The notes beneath the pieces were generated by a model. That model was not told the origin of the DNA. It saw nothing but the letters and a program-made list of their open reading frames with translations, and searched no databases. A DNA stretch of 48,609 nt, taken from positions 5,001 through 53,609 of the forward strand of contig NW_022204763.1 in the NCBI RefSeq assembly GCF_008831285.2. Direction: 5' to 3'. The translations under genes and the position numbers were made by a program. The stretch comes from Nymphaea colorata (Eukaryota; Streptophyta; Magnoliopsida; Nymphaeales; Nymphaeaceae). Positions 27,916-44,687 of the stretch are shown here, one piece after another (position 1 is the first letter of the stretch; the number at the start of each line of letters is the position of its first letter).

Positions 27916-29032
27916 CGACCAAGACCTTGACCCATTCCATAAGAGGTGGAAATTCATCCAGTCAACACAATCATAATATATACATGTATTAGATTTTCTA
28001 AATGAAAAATGGTTGATTGGCCCCGATGAAATTACTACATTCCTTAATTTTTTATAATGTTTTGAAATGTTGAATCCACTGATTGATTCATAGTATCTAT
28101 AGATATAGTGTGGACTTTTCCGAAGTAAGAATAAAGTAAAGAAAGAAGGATCTTTTGAATGACATAAATAATATGGATTTCTACAGATGAAACACCTTAC
28201 AAATCATTCCTATACTAAACTAATTGGAAACTAGGAAACTATAGAAAAATAAAGTTTGAACTGTCACTTTGATGTGAGTGATGAGATCAGATAATAAGGT
28301 ATAATAAGATAATCAAATTAATAAGGATTTTGATATGCCCGAAAACCCAAGATTTCCACTTTTTGACCCGGAATTAGAACATGAAAATCTTTTAAGCGAG
28401 TCTTTTTTCTTTTTATAAGTTCATTGAAAATTATAAGTTCATTGCAAAAATTCCATTTGCTCAATGGAGTTTCTCTTGCCCCTCTTTTTTATCCCCCATA
28501 CTTCTCTTCTTTCTTATGAATTCAAAGAGTTCCGATAAACCCGCAATTCATATTTATTTGATTTGACGAATGAGACCCAGAACCTTTATTATTTCGACGC
28601 AACGAAAGAGCGGAAAATTACTTTTCTTTCTTTGTAGAAAGAAGATTTGGGAGACGAGTAATCTTTCCTGGAGCCTTCCTTTTTTCTTCATTTATCCTGC
28701 TTTCTACCCCTGCTTCCCACTTATGCGTTTATTAGATATAGAATCTAAAAGTATTGAGGCATTACGTGCCATTTACCATGTGGCAATAAGAAACCTGGCA
28801 TAATCACACTAAACTAAATTTGTAAATTTTGATCCAATCATCTTCTTTTGCAATTCCATACTATTGCTATTTTCTAATCTGGAATACAAGTCATCTCCGA
28901 TATCTCGAAATAGTATAATAAAAAGCAAGCAAAAGGGGCTTTCCATGATTTTGACCGCGCATACACATAATATAATTGCGATCAAAAAAAATTCAGCTTT
29001 TTTACCAGCTCTATGTTGAGGAATCCGTGGAT
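27916..29032. other. psbJ-petA convergent spacer
   Basis: About 1.1 kb between the ends of the psbE and petA clusters. It contains an 18-bp tandem repeat at 28413-28448. Open frames at 28335-28415 and 28570-28803 show no family resemblance that I can recognise and are probably chance. No RNA gene is seen. Confidence 0.6.
28413..28448. repeat. 18-bp tandem repeat in the psbJ-petA spacer
   Basis: Copies at 28413-28430 and 28431-28448 share their first 14 bases (TTATAAGTTCATTG) exactly. Typical plastid spacer slip duplication. Confidence 0.75.
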
Positions 29033-29996
<964 letters not shown>

Positions 29997-30208
29997 GGTC
30001 TAATCATTGATCCCGGAAATTTCTACAATAAATTAGGTAGGGAGTCAGTATAGTTCCCTATCCCCGATTCTGCCATTGTATGGAATACAGAAGTAATCTA
30101 ATCCCCTCGACGAGTCAAAGCATAAAGAATGAGTAAGATTTTGAATGGTTTGTTTATATACAAAGTGACATTACAATTTTCTTTATGTTATCAGATTAAA
30201 TCAGTTCT

Positions 30209-30897
<689 letters not shown>

Positions 30898-31872
30898 TTC
30901 CAATCCGTGAATTGTTAATGAACCTGATTCATTTGTTGACTATGTCTGATATTTGTATGATGTATGAAGCACGAGTTCTATAACGAGGTATGGAACCTAT
31001 GGATCTATTTTCCATTGTGTAATTGTTTAGTCCTTGTCTCCAGAAATGGAATAAGGGTTAATTTATTTCGAATGCGGAGGTAATGAAATAGTGGCCCCAG
31101 ACATCTCAATCGGTCAAATTCGGATCAATTGCATGTTCATTTGGTCTTTTTGATGAATGCCAGAAAGAAGCACTTGAAGTAACAAACATGAATATTATTC
31201 GTATTTCGAGAAAAACTCTTTGTTATATCAATCAATTATTTCGAATTGTTTCACTGATTATCCACATCCCAGGAATAATCGAGGGATAATTCTGAAAAAT
31301 ACCGATGATGAAATCCGAAATAGTCGGCAAAACGGGAGTGGTTCTAAAAAATCCAATTGTTTGGTCATCAAGAAACAAGCATTAAGAAAGATGAATAAAA
31401 AGAAAGGTGACAAAAGAGGGATAATTTACTGGGTATGATCCATCTTATCTTCATCTATTCTTATCTTCATCTATATATAATGTAATGTATTGATTCGAAA
31501 TATTGGTCCTAAAATCCTAAAATATGGATTCTGTACTCTGACCTGATATATGTGATGAATACATACTTATGAAACTTGTTAATAATATGAAAATGAAAGA
31601 ATTCAGTGGAATTTCATACGCATGAAAAATAGTTTTGATGGACTAAAATCACTTCATGGTATGATTGTTCCATAAGTCCACCTGCTCCATGGTACGCAGG
31701 ACATGGTATTTCCATCGGGATGTGGGAAATAGGATTTAACTAAATGTTTTCATCAAAGGAGCGAAACATCAGTTATAGTTATATTAAAAGAAAAAAAGAA
31801 AAAGGGATTCTTGGGTTCCCTCCCTCTCCCTCGTGACGAGGAGCACTCATTCCTCGATTTCTTTGTTTCATT
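30898..31872. other. ycf4-cemA spacer
   Basis: 975 bp, AT-rich, within the rbcL-accD-psaI-ycf4-cemA-petA transcription unit. It has an exact 16-bp tandem repeat at 31443-31474. The plus-strand open frame at 31220-31438 looks random. Confidence 0.6.
31443..31474. repeat. Exact 16-bp tandem repeat in the ycf4-cemA spacer
   Basis: Two identical copies of TCTTATCTTCATCTAT, 31443-31458 and 31459-31474. Confidence 0.8.
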
Positions 31873-32427
31873 TCAAAATACTTCAATTGGTACGCGCAAA
31901 AAATAGGCCGATTCGGCAGCTTTTTGTTCAATTTCTCGTGGAGTTAAATTCTCATCGGTACGCGTCAATGGAATGTCTCCCCGGCCCCCAATTTCCATAT
32001 AAAGGACACGGCGAGGAAAAAGACCCTCTTTCACTTCTATTCTGATCGAACGGATATCTCTTATACGGAATCGAAAGAAGATGCGACGATTTCTTCCAGG
32101 AAATCCCCAACGAAAAATACACACTATTCCTTCTTTTCTATCGAATTTGTCATAACCGCTACCTACACTCCACAAAATTGTGCACCACAAATAGGAGCTA
32201 ATGAATAGACCCGCGATACCGTAGAAACACATTACGATCCCTTGTGGAAAAAAAACGATTTGCTGAGATGGGAATAAGGATATCAGATTCCTACCAAAAT
32301 AACTGGAAGTTCCAACCAATAAAAATCCTAGTGAACCTAAAAAAAGGATACAGGCCCAGCAGAAGTTACTTATTTTTCTAGAACCCGTTATAAGTTCTAT
32401 CCATATATGTTCTGATCGCCAATTCAT
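31873..32427 (-). CDS. ycf4: Photosystem I assembly protein Ycf4
   Basis: 184 residues, the normal length, starting [20 protein letters not shown], with two N-terminal membrane helices (about residues 20-42 and 64-86) and a stromal domain ending RVPIEVF. Ycf4 is a PSI assembly scaffold. It is one of the few genes of the right-hand region without a frame break. Confidence 0.96.
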   Translation of the reverse strand: MNWRSEHIWIELITGSRKISNFCWACILFLGSLGFLLVGTSSYFGRNLISLFPSQQIVFFPQGIVMCFYGIAGLFISSYLWCTILWSVGSGYDKFDRKEGIVCIFRWGFPGRNRRIFFRFRIRDIRSIRIEVKEGLFPRRVLYMEIGGRGDIPLTRTDENLTPREIEQKAAESAYFLRVPIEVF

Positions 32428-32867
32428 ACTAGATTAGATCGAGTTTCATTCTATTGGAATTGAGAGAATCATCAAAATGAGTTTTTTGGCTCCCAAAGTA
32501 ACTTTCATCCGCTAATACTATCACGATGTAAATCATCAATCAGGATTCATTCATCAAATCAGTTAGATAGAACTAACATCTCCACCCATTCAAACTAGCA
32601 TCACCCTCATTCATATGATCTAGATATATCTATTTACATATCATTATCATACATAATATATATTCCAGATATCCGATCGACCCGTTGAAATAAAAGTCGA
32701 GCTATAGATGCATAAACATGGATTGATCCATATGATCATCTATTTACATTTGTGGTTTGTGTCCGAAGTCCGAAGCCGCATGTCGTACCATTCCCATTAA
32801 ATGAAATGAAAATCTGTATTATGATCCAAAGATTGAAATAAATTGATGAGATTGGAGCCCATCATAT
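32428..32867. other. psaI-ycf4 spacer
   Basis: 440 bp, AT-rich, transcribed in the psaI-ycf4-cemA-petA unit. No gene or clear signal is seen. Confidence 0.55.
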
Positions 32868-32977
32868 CTAGACAATCTTGTTTTTTGAACATGGAAAAAT
32901 AAAGAAACCATTGCAATTGCCGGAAATAATAGGCCTACTAAAGGCACAAAAATAGAGGGTAAGTTGAGATCTGTCAT
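32868..32977 (-). CDS. psaI: Photosystem I subunit VIII (one base lost)
   Basis: Starts [20 protein letters not shown]. The break is near the end: CAAAAAACAAG needs one more A to give the conserved HVQKNKIV and TAG 32870-32868, 111 nt and 36 residues. It encodes a one-helix PSI subunit that binds PsaL. Confidence 0.9.
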
Positions 32978-33687
32978 AGAATCGGTGCCTCGGTGTATTT
33001 AATTGATACTTCTCTTTGTTATAAAGATATCTATTATAATTATATATTATAATTATAAGTATATAATATAATATTCTAAGTTATTAGAATATGAGTGCAA
33101 AGAATGTGGATCTAAACTAAATAGAAATTAGTGTACTTACCCATCCTTTTCCGGGAAATATATGTATGAGAAGAGAATCTTATTATTCTTATTCCTCCCT
33201 TATGTTTCTAAACAAATTTCTTCTCAAGGATTCGTTATAATTTGATCCAACAAGGATTCATATTACAAATGTATGATTCTCGGGAGATATAGAAGTGTTG
33301 CATATTGATTTCTATATCTTAGTTAGGTTGGAACATTTGATATGTAACAAGGGAAGGGGCTTTTTGGATTTCTCTAATTTGGATTTCTCCGAAGGAAAAA
33401 GACACTACTTTGATCTTTTATCCTGCTCTGTTGCTAAAGGGTCCGTCCCTGATCTGATTACTCATTAGTAAAGGTAGGATAAAAGAAAAGATGGATCTGG
33501 AGAAAAAATCCTCTGAAACTTCTGATTCTTACTACTTCACTACAATTACAAATTGTCTTTATGCCAGCAAAGAAAGCTCCATCCTTGCTACTTCAATTCT
33601 GATAAACGAAATGAACTACTTTTTGCCTACAAATAACTAAATCTATCGCTCTACTACTTTTTTGACTTGAATTTCTTTGGTTCAAGT
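32978..33687. other. accD-psaI spacer
   Basis: 710 bp. An AT-only tract at about 33028-33075 can fold on itself. No gene is seen. Confidence 0.55.
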
Positions 33688-35188
33688 TCAAGGGCGGGGA
33701 AAGAACCCATGGAACTGAAATAACTCACTCGGAACACCTTTTAAAAGATTACGCGGTACGATTGGATCAAATAAACCCTTATTGAATAAATACTCCGCTA
33801 CTTGTGAACCCTCAGGTACTGTCTTCTTCAATGTTTGTTCAATTACTCTTTTACCCGCGAATGCAATGTAAGCATTGGTTCGGCAATAATGATATCTCCC
33901 AACATACCAAAACTGGCTGTCACTCCACCAGTTGTAGGGATGTAAGGATTGATACATAGAATAATTTTTATTTGATTGATAATTGTATAAAGCGGAAGAT
34001 ATTTTAGCCATTTGCATCAAGCTCAAACTTCCTTCTTGCATGCGCGCTCCTCCAGAAGCACACACCATAATAACTGGAGAGATCTATCAGTAGCATACTC
34101 GATCAAACGTGTAATTTTCTCGCCTACTACGGATCCCATACTACCCCCATGAACTTAAAATCCATAACACCAATTGCTATAGGAATACCATTGAGTTTGC
34201 CTATGCCTGTTTGAACAGCCTCAGCCAAACCCGTCTCTATTTGATAAGAATTGATACGATCCCTATAAGGTCCTCCTCAGAATGAAATTCAATAGGGTCC
34301 ATAGAGACCATGTTTCATCCATAGGGCCCAAGTGCCTGGATCAATCAAAAGTTCGATTCTATCTGAGCTACTCATTTCAAGTGGTATCCACATTGTTCAC
34401 AAATATTCATTTTTGAACTAAAAAATTTCTTATAATTTAATCCATAACAATTTTCACATTGAACCCATAAATGTCTGTATCTTTTATTTCTATCTAAATC
34501 ATTATGTCTTCCGAAATCACTGTCACTAACACCACTAGTTTTAGATTGGAGCTCCCACGGTCACTACCCCTTTCACTATCGCTACAAATGTAACTATAAA
34601 TGTAATTGTCACTTGAATTGTTGCTACCATTTGGAATGCAACTATCCATATTGGTTTCAGAACGAATATAACTGTCAATGCAACTATTTATGTGACTCTT
34701 CCAACTATGCCTAGTATCATACACGTAATGATCATAATAGCGATTGTAACTCTTAGACCCATTATTTAGATTCAGATAACTAGAAAATAAACTTTCTAGT
34801 TCACCCAGAAAGTAACTATCAGTGTCAATCTCAAAAATCTGATTTTCAATATCGAAATATATGGAATAACTGTCACCATTACTATCCCTAACCCAAAAAG
34901 TCTCACCAGAGATGAGACTCCAAACGTCCTTGACACCGCCCAAGTTGAGTAAATAATCAACATTACTGCAACTATAACTGCCCCTACCACTCCAACTATT
35001 AACGTTTTCTCACTATCATTTATAATGGGTTCTTCACTCCCGCTGGTATTTCCAATAGGGCCAAGACTCGCACTTAGTCCACACCTGCGCCCTAAATCCT
35101 CATTAGACAACATTGAATTTAACCACCATTTTCCATAAAGCCCCTCCGCCTCCTGTTTGGAAATACAATACAATATATGAATAGTCAT
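33688..35188 (-). CDS. accD: Acetyl-CoA carboxylase carboxyltransferase beta subunit (eleven 1-base losses)
   Basis: Starts [20 protein letters not shown] (35188) and ends ...FHGFFPRP at 33688. 1501 nt plus eleven bases, each added to an existing run, give 1512 nt and 503 residues, normal for this variable gene. The N-terminal half is plant-specific and rich in Ser, Tyr, Asn and Asp. The zinc finger C-E-N-C...C-E-Q-C and the carboxyltransferase core ([34 protein letters not shown]) are clear. It makes malonyl-CoA for fatty-acid synthesis with the nuclear-encoded subunits. Confidence 0.9.
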
Positions 35189-35791
35189 TCGCTGAATAAT
35201 CTACTATTTCATTTCCGATCGGAATAAGCATATGGATCCAATTCTTAGGATTATTATCTCATACTCTAATACTAATAATAAGAAGTGAGTATTGAAAGAA
35301 ATGATTCCTTTTTGTCTTATGGAAGCCGGAGTATCACTCACTACACTATCACTATATATGATATAATGGAATCTTTTCTTCACTTCAATAATAAATTAAA
35401 TAAAGATCAATTAAAACAGAGGTTTTCTCCCATGTCGTAGACAAATACTCATTAGAAAGATAGAAAGAAAGATCTGTTCCCTCCTCTGAATAATTTTGTA
35501 TATATTATGAATATTAGTTTCTATTGAAACATGGAACGAAAAGGACAATATACGGATGAGTAGAAGGAGTTGTGACCCTTAGCTTGATCTATAGTCCACA
35601 ACTAGAGAGAATATCAAATGATCCGCCAATCCCGAGGATCCATGGGTTCATTATGGATCCAACAATAGAAAGATTGAACTCTTTAGTTTTAAAGAGAAGA
35701 TTTAATTTTAGATCTTGCTTGCATACTGCATAGCATACGTATGTACATATTGATATATGCAAATACATAGGAGCCTTATTCTTTAGTTGGT
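35189..35791. other. rbcL-accD spacer
   Basis: About 600 bp upstream of accD and downstream of the rbcL 3' hairpin; it should hold an accD promoter. No gene is seen. Confidence 0.55.
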
Positions 35792-35829
35792 TCGGCTCAA
35801 TCCTTTTATTTAGTAAAAGATTGGGCCGA
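35792..35829 (-). terminator. rbcL 3' hairpin
   Basis: Arms 35792-35808 and 35814-35829 pair with one bulged base and one G-U pair around loop TTTAG, about 45 bases after the rbcL stop. This matches the known rbcL mRNA 3' inverted repeat. The bulge may itself be a lost base in a two-base run. Confidence 0.8.
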
Positions 35830-35874
35830 GTTTAATTTTAATTGGTGGAACGAACGGGAATCCGAATCACTGAA

Positions 35875-37296
<1,422 letters not shown>

Positions 37297-38086
37297 AAGT
37301 TCCTCCCCACAACTCATGAATTAAGAATTCTCACAACAACCGGGTCTACTCGACATGGATTAGGCGTGAATGAAACCTTTCACAGCAATCCCTGACAAAA
37401 TTCTCAACTAATATCAACTAATTAGAAATTGAAATGCTTCATTAGTGGACCATAGTATTTGATTCGTCAAATGTATCATTATTGTATACTGTTTCATATG
37501 TATGGCGCAACCCAACCCCTTTTCTCAAGTTCCTAATTGGTCTCCTTCTGCTTTTTTCGTTTTTTTATCTATTTATCTACTAAACAAACCAATTAATATA
37601 ATAAAAAATTGACTCTTGACAGTGATATATGTTGTATATGTATATCGTATATGTGAAAAAATATACAGAATACAAAATGGAAAGAAGACTAGGCGAAAAT
37701 AAAAAAATAAGGAAGATCAGCGGATGAGATATCAATAATGACTCATAAATCAAGTTCGGGTTCGAATTCCATACATTATATATATCCATATATATATAAT
37801 TCTAGATGGGATTGTTTCTCTTTCTAATGATAGATAAATGAAAGACTTCCTCATGATCCTTATTTACCTACTCGTACTCGATATTTCGAATATCGATTGG
37901 GTTGGGTGAACTTGAAAATTCATTCATTGAATCAAATCAGTAAGCGATTGAATTGGATTCGATTGAATAGTACCAACAAAATCGAGCGCTAACTCCCATT
38001 TCTTATTGAATTAACCGATCAACTTGCTATCGTACATTTTCGGTTCGGTAATATTCGCAAAAACTTTAGACATAGTTCAGTTTTTT
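37297..38086. other. rbcL-atpB divergent spacer
   Basis: 790 bp between divergent rbcL and atpB. It holds the rbcL promoter and 5' leader, and atpB promoters nearer 38 kb that I could not fix by eye. The minus-strand open frame at 37580-37789 is low-complexity and not a gene. Confidence 0.7.
37481..37510 (-). promoter_or_regulatory. rbcL promoter (sigma70 type)
   Basis: On the minus strand TTGCGC (37510-37505) and TACAAT (37486-37481) are separated by 18 bases, about 185 bp upstream of the rbcL ATG. These match the well-known bacterial-type rbcL promoter of tobacco and others. Confidence 0.85.
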
Positions 38087-39567
<1,481 letters not shown>

Positions 39568-39571
<4 letters not shown>

Positions 39572-39971
39572 CCCTAAATCTTTGTGTACTGACTCCTAAT
39601 AGAATTATTTGGGATTCAGAAGTGAAAGAAATCATTTTATCTACTAATAGTGGCCAAATCGGCGTATTACCAAACCACGCCCCTGTTGCCACGGCCGTAG
39701 ATATTGGTATTTTAAGAATACGCCTCGACGACCAATGGTTAACGATGGCTCTGATGGGGGGTTTGCCAGAATAGGCAATAATGAAATCACCATATTAGTC
39801 AATGATGCGGAGAAGGGTAGTGACATTGATCCGCAAGAAGCTCAGCGAACTCTTGAAATAGCTGAAGCTAACTTGAGTAAAGCAGAAGGCAAGAGACAAG
39901 TAATTGAGGCGAATTTAGCTCTCAGACGAGCTAGGGCACGAGTAGAGGCTATCAATGCTATTTCGTACTAG
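39568..39971 (+). CDS. atpE: ATP synthase CF1 epsilon subunit (one base lost)
   Basis: Starts [20 protein letters not shown], overlapping atpB by four bases. The frame breaks at codon 66 (GGTTTGCC); one T restores [10 protein letters not shown] and the frame to TAG at 39969-39971: 405 nt, 134 residues. The N-terminal beta-sandwich and C-terminal helical hairpin ([16 protein letters not shown]) are typical. It regulates and couples CF1. Confidence 0.93.
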
Positions 39972-40193
39972 CTGATCTATCGTACTAGCTGATCCACATA
40001 ATCCATAAGAATCAAAAGTTCTGTTTATACACCATATTGGATTCCGTACAATCAAGTAGAATCAATCTGATTGATGTAACGAACAAGAGTAGTGAGCGGG
40101 ATAGGAATAAGGGAAAGATACAAAATCAATAAAAGAAAAGGGGTAGAAAAACTTATTAGATGCCATTCATTGACTCCGGTACCTAATAAGTTC

Positions 40194-40266
40194 TACCTAC
40201 TATTGGATTTGAACCAATGACTCCCGCCGTATGAAAGCAATACTCTAACCACTGGGTTAAGTAGGT
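40194..40266 (-). tRNA. trnM-CAU: tRNA-Met (CAU), elongator
   Basis: 73 nt. Acceptor ACCTACT pairs with AGTAGGT, and loop TTCATAC carries CAT. Complete, between atpE and trnV as usual. Confidence 0.95.
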
Positions 40267-40447
40267 CATTTATCATCACAAAGAGAAAGAATAGAGCGCA
40301 TCGTATCGGGTATTTATTATTTATTATAGATGGAATATGGCTTCTAAGCAATATCAATCCTTGGCAGGAAACGGATTAGGGTATCGTGTTAGATCATGTA
40401 ATATCTTCTTGACAAGAAATGATCTATATGATAAGATATCTATCACA

Positions 40448-41097
40448 AGGGCTATAGCTCAGTTGGTAGAGCACCTCGTTTACACGTGCGCCAATGCTTT
40501 TCAGGGAGTTCATCATGCAATCAAAGAAATTGATCTTCTCTTATTGAAATGAAAGATTGATGTCTTACTCCATTGATTCGAGAGAACAAGAGAACAATAG
40601 CCTGACAAGTATTGGGTTCGATTCAGTTCCAATTCGGATACGAAATAGAACCAACCATTGATTTATCATTGATAAGGTGAATACCCAGTTAATTCAATGT
40701 TAGGCCTAATGAGTTAATAGGACCTCAAAATAACCTCCTTTGTCCTATGAACTTTGAGGTGTATGAAGTATCATATTTACGCTTGAAGCGGAACGACAGG
40801 GACTCTATTGAGGTTGATCTAGGCCTAAGACAGACCTACGTCAAGGTAATCCTTTGAAACACTTTGGTATTGCTCCTGGATCAGAATATAAATAAAGAAT
40901 CAGAGCACATGGAGCCATCTCGTTATCTTCATATAAAGATAAAATATGGTGGACTAACTGATTGATCCATCAGTTGATGAAAGAGCCCAATGCACAAAAA
41001 TGCATGTTGGGTCTTTGAAACAGTTCGAATCATTTCGATAATAATCAGTTTGATCTGTTTACCGAGAAGGTCTACGGTTCGAGTCCGTATAGCCCTA
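40448..41097 (+). tRNA. trnV-UAC: tRNA-Val (UAC) with group II intron
   Basis: Exon 1 is 40448-40485 (38 nt) and exon 2 is 41063-41097 (35 nt), separated by a 577-nt intron that begins GTGCGCC and ends AC. The anticodon TAC lies at the end of exon 1. Exon 1 is one base shorter than the common 39 nt (D loop AGTTGGTAG instead of AGTTAGGTAG). The acceptor AGGGCTA pairs with TAGCCCT. Confidence 0.92.
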
Positions 41098-43035
41098 TAC
41101 CTATATAATATATTATTTGATTGATGTATTGTATGCTTTGTAGAGTAGAATTTGTACCCATTTTATCATCTCATTAGCGCGGCCTATGGCCGGTTGGCCA
41201 TATAAGGCCATATAATATATAAATAAATATAAAGAAGGCATTCCTGCGTGTACAAGAGATCCCTAGGGATCTCAAAGTTCAAAAAAGTTTATTCCATCCA
41301 ATAGGCATTTTTCCAATATCGAATTACATACGACCTTTTCCTCTTTTACTGCCCATGATGAAAGAGTGATTGATGCGCCTTAGGTATACCTAATCGCATT
41401 CAATCAATGAAGTCAAAATAATAACATGAGGCTAAAACAAACCTCCAACCCGGCCCAACCAGATAGTAGTAAGTGGCACGGATCTAGGACCTATTCTTGG
41501 ATTTGTGGAAAAGAAAAGCCAGAGAAAAAAGAAACTCTTTCGTCAGTTTCGGTGTGAAATTGTATTCATATAACTGGACTAGCAAAGTCAGTAGTTAAGT
41601 AGTCATTTTCTTTGTACAATACTAATTTTTTGTATCTGAATCTACTCCAATTGCTCACCATTTGAATTCTACCAATTCATACTTTATGCAAGAAGATTAG
41701 GGTCTTTGGGCTTGAAGAGTTATGAATCTCTAGACCTAGATTCATCGCCTTTTTGTAAAACAACAATCAAAATTCATTATCTCTGAAACAATGAATTGAT
41801 CTTAGTCTTATTTAATGAAAGAAATGTATCGACGTTTATTCTCTCTTCTATTTCTATGGTATAGGTTGGTTTATAGAATTAGAACCAATCGTTGATAACG
41901 CACGATTAGACCAGAAATCTTTTATGGGATCACTTCACTTATACTTATGTTATGATTTATGATTTAAACTAAACGATTCCACTATCGGCCACGCTCCGCC
42001 ATGTGGGATGCTGCAAAAAACTCCTTTTTTGATTGCCCTGAAATCTAACATCTTGGTCTCACTAGGGTTACTCCATTAACAAAACAAGGATTTGAGTCAA
42101 TCCAAATCGCGTAGCACTAAGAATTGGTCCGAAATGGAGTGACTTTTCAAGACGTCTAACTTTAACTAAATAACTCAATAGGGGTCAGGTAATCCTATAA
42201 TGAGTTGTTTCTTATGTTATATGTAAATGTAAGGGTTCCTCAGAATTCAACGGATTGAGATTGAATCAATTAAGTATGAATCTGTACAAGGAAAAGAGGA
42301 ATCTAATCGGTTCAAGCATTCCGTATCGAATTCATAGAAGATTCTACGCTCGGATCTGAAATGTTAATGAACAGAATAAAGGAATCCGCCAATGCTGCTA
42401 AGTCGCATATGTTATGCCGTAACTGTGGAATCATAAATACTGAACCTAGACATTCTATTGCATCTCACTATTATACTAGAATGAAAATCACTAATGACTA
42501 TTAATACTAATACATAATAATAACTTAACTATATAACTATAACTCTTAAATAAAAAGAAAAGATAAAAAACTCTTTATCTAAAGAAATTCCATTACCAAT
42601 AAGTTCTAGTATTATAGTAGTTATATGGAGTTATTGTATGGTATATTAGAAAATGAATTGTTTTTCAGATTAATGAAAATGAATAAGTTTCAATTCATTA
42701 GAATTGAGAATGAATTCATTCGTTTTATGGGAACCTGAGGAAAAAGAAAAATGAGAATTATTCGTTATTCTTATACTTATAATATAAGAGCATGATATGC
42801 CTACACCACACCAAGAAATAAGAAATATAATATAAATAAGTAAGTGGGTAAATAAGTAAGTGGCTTCTGTTAGATAAATCTTGAAACAAGACATGACCCA
42901 CATAAAACAAACTATGTGGTTCGATCACAATCAATTCTTGTTTCGAGTAAGCAGTTGGAGTTATGGATAAATTGACAATTACAATTCTAATTAATCAATG
43001 AATTCGGTATATTCTACATTCATAGGAGTACATCT
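41098..43035. other. trnV-ndhC spacer
   Basis: 1938 bp, the longest spacer here and a known variable region of plastid genomes. It has AT-rich tracts, a GGCCATATA duplication near 41198-41215 and a 16-bp repeat at 42834-42863. The open frame at 42670-42903 (minus) is AT-driven and not a recognised gene. The ndhC promoter should lie near the right end. Confidence 0.6.
42834..42863. repeat. 16-bp tandem repeat in the trnV-ndhC spacer
   Basis: Copies of AAATAAGTAAGTGG at 42834-42847 and 42850-42863, with a period of 16. Confidence 0.75.
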
Positions 43036-43386
43036 ATGTTTCTGCTTTACGAATATGATATTTCTGGGCATTTCTAATGATATCAAGTGTTATTCCTATT
43101 TGGCATTTATAATTCCGGGGTTTAGCCCCAATTAGTGAAGGACCAGAGAAGCTCTCCAGTTATGAATCGGGTATAGAACCAATAGGGATGCTTGGATACA
43201 ATTCCGAATCCGCTATTACATGTTGCTCTCGTTTTGTTGTTTTGATGTCGAAACGGTCTTTCTTTATCCATGGCCGTGAGTTTGATATATTGGGCGTATA
43301 CGTGTTATAGAAGCTTTGATTTCGTGCTTATCCCAGTTGTTGGTTCAGTTTATGCATGGCGAAAAGGAGCATTGGAATGGTCTTAG
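43036..43386 (+). CDS. ndhC: NADH dehydrogenase-like subunit 3 (twelve 1-base losses)
   Basis: Starts ATG 43036 (MFLLYEYDI) and ends ...[12 protein letters not shown] 43384-43386. 351 nt plus twelve bases equals 363 nt and 120 residues, the exact length. All twelve losses are in T or G runs of two or more (for example ATTTCTGG, CTATTTGGC, TAGGGATGC). It encodes a three-helix membrane subunit of the thylakoid NDH complex for cyclic electron flow. No long raw reading frame survives, so the gene is easy to miss. Confidence 0.88.
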
Positions 43387-44113
43387 CTCCTGAATATTCA
43401 GACAATAAAAAAGAAGGAAAGGGTTCCATTGAGACAGTTATGAATTCTATGGAGTTTCCGCTCTTTGACCGAACAACCCCCAATTCAGTTATTTCAACTA
43501 CATTGAATGATCTTTCGAATTGGTCAAGACTTTCCAGTTTATGGCCGCTTCTCTACGGTACCAGTTGTTGCTTCATTGAATTTGCCTCATTAATAGGCTC
43601 CCGATTCGATTTTGATCGTTATGGACTGGTGCCAAGATCAAGTCCTAGGCAAGCCGACCTTATTTAACAGCCGGTACAGTAACAATGAAAATGGCTCCTT
43701 CTTTAGTAAGACTATATGAACAAATGCCTGAACCAAAATATGTAATTGCTATGGGAGCCTGTACTATTACAGGAGGAATGTTCAGTACCGATTCTTATAG
43801 TACCGTTCGGGAGTCGATAAGTTAATCCCCGTCGATGTTTATTTGCCAGGCTGCCCACCTAAACCAGAGGCAATTATAGACGCTATAACGAAACTTCGTA
43901 AGAAGGTATCTCGAGAAATCTATGAAGATAGAACGGGGCCCAACAGGAAAATCGATGTTTTACTACTAATCACAAGTTTCATCTTGGACGCAGTACTCGT
44001 GCTGTAAATTACGATCAAGGATTACTCTATCAATCGACATCGACTTCAGAGATACCTTCTGAAGCATTTTCAAATACAAGAGTTCAGTATCTTCTCACGA
44101 ATTAGTGAATTAA
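43377..44113 (+). CDS. ndhK: NADH dehydrogenase-like subunit K (four 1-base losses)
   Basis: I take ATG 43377 ([10 protein letters not shown]), overlapping the end of ndhC by ten bases; ATG 43356 is in the same frame. 737 nt plus four bases (TTATTTAAC, TTCGGGAG, GGGGCCCAA, CATTTTCA) equals 741 nt and 246 residues, ending SHELVN. Cysteines for the 4Fe-4S cluster N2 are present ([19 protein letters not shown]). It is the NDH subunit closest to the plastoquinone site. Confidence 0.9.
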
Positions 44114-44211
44114 ATAGGATGTTTGTGCAGAATAACAAACGGTGGATCAATCTTCATAAATTTCATCGTCAATGTCAAATACTCATATAAATATGTGGGG
44201 AGATCAAGAAG

Positions 44212-44687
44212 ATGCAGGGTCGTTCATCCGCTTGGCTAGTGAAACACGAGCTGGTTCATAGATCTTTGGGCTTTGATTACCAAGGAGTAGAGACTTTACA
44301 AATAAAGCCCGAGGATTGGTACTCCATTGCTGTCATTTCATACGTATATGGTTACAATTATCTACGTTCCCAATGTGCCTACGATGTAGCACCGGGTGGA
44401 TTGCTAGCTAGTGTGTATCATCTGACGAGAATACAGTATGGTGTGGACCAACCGGAAGAGGTATGCATAAAAGTATTTGTCCCAAGGAGTAATCCTAGAA
44501 TCCCGTCTGTTTTCTGGATTTGGAAAAGCGCCGATTTTCAAGAACGGGAGTCTTATGATATGTTGGAATCTCTTATGATAATCATCCACGCATGAAACGG
44601 ATTTTGATGCCCGAAAGTTGGATTGGTTGGCCCCTACGCAAGGATTATATTGCCCCTAATTTCTATGAACTACAGGATGCTTATTGA
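44212..44687 (+). CDS. ndhJ: NADH dehydrogenase-like subunit J (one base lost)
   Basis: Starts [20 protein letters not shown]. The frame breaks at codon 120 (ATGTTGGAATC); one G restores [12 protein letters not shown] and the frame to TGA 44685-44687: 477 nt and 158 residues, the exact length. It belongs to the hydrophilic connecting module of the NDH complex. Third gene of ndhC-ndhK-ndhJ, 98 bp after ndhK. Confidence 0.94.

Noticed and set aside
28335-28415. Small open frame starting MPENPRFPLFDPELEHENLL
   Set aside because: Reads like a protein at first, but it is only about 26 codons long and I know no conserved plastid gene here. Kept only as a note.
28570-28803. 77-residue open frame in the psbJ-petA spacer
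   Set aside because: No recognisable family, no clear ribosome-binding site, and it lies in a variable spacer between convergent genes.
34796-35188. 130-residue open frame with hydrophobic C half, resembling a new membrane protein
   Set aside because: The first 60 or so residues are the true accD N terminus. The hydrophobic part is accD read out of frame after a lost A.
40337-40552. 71-residue open frame
   Set aside because: It runs through trnV exon 1 and into its intron.
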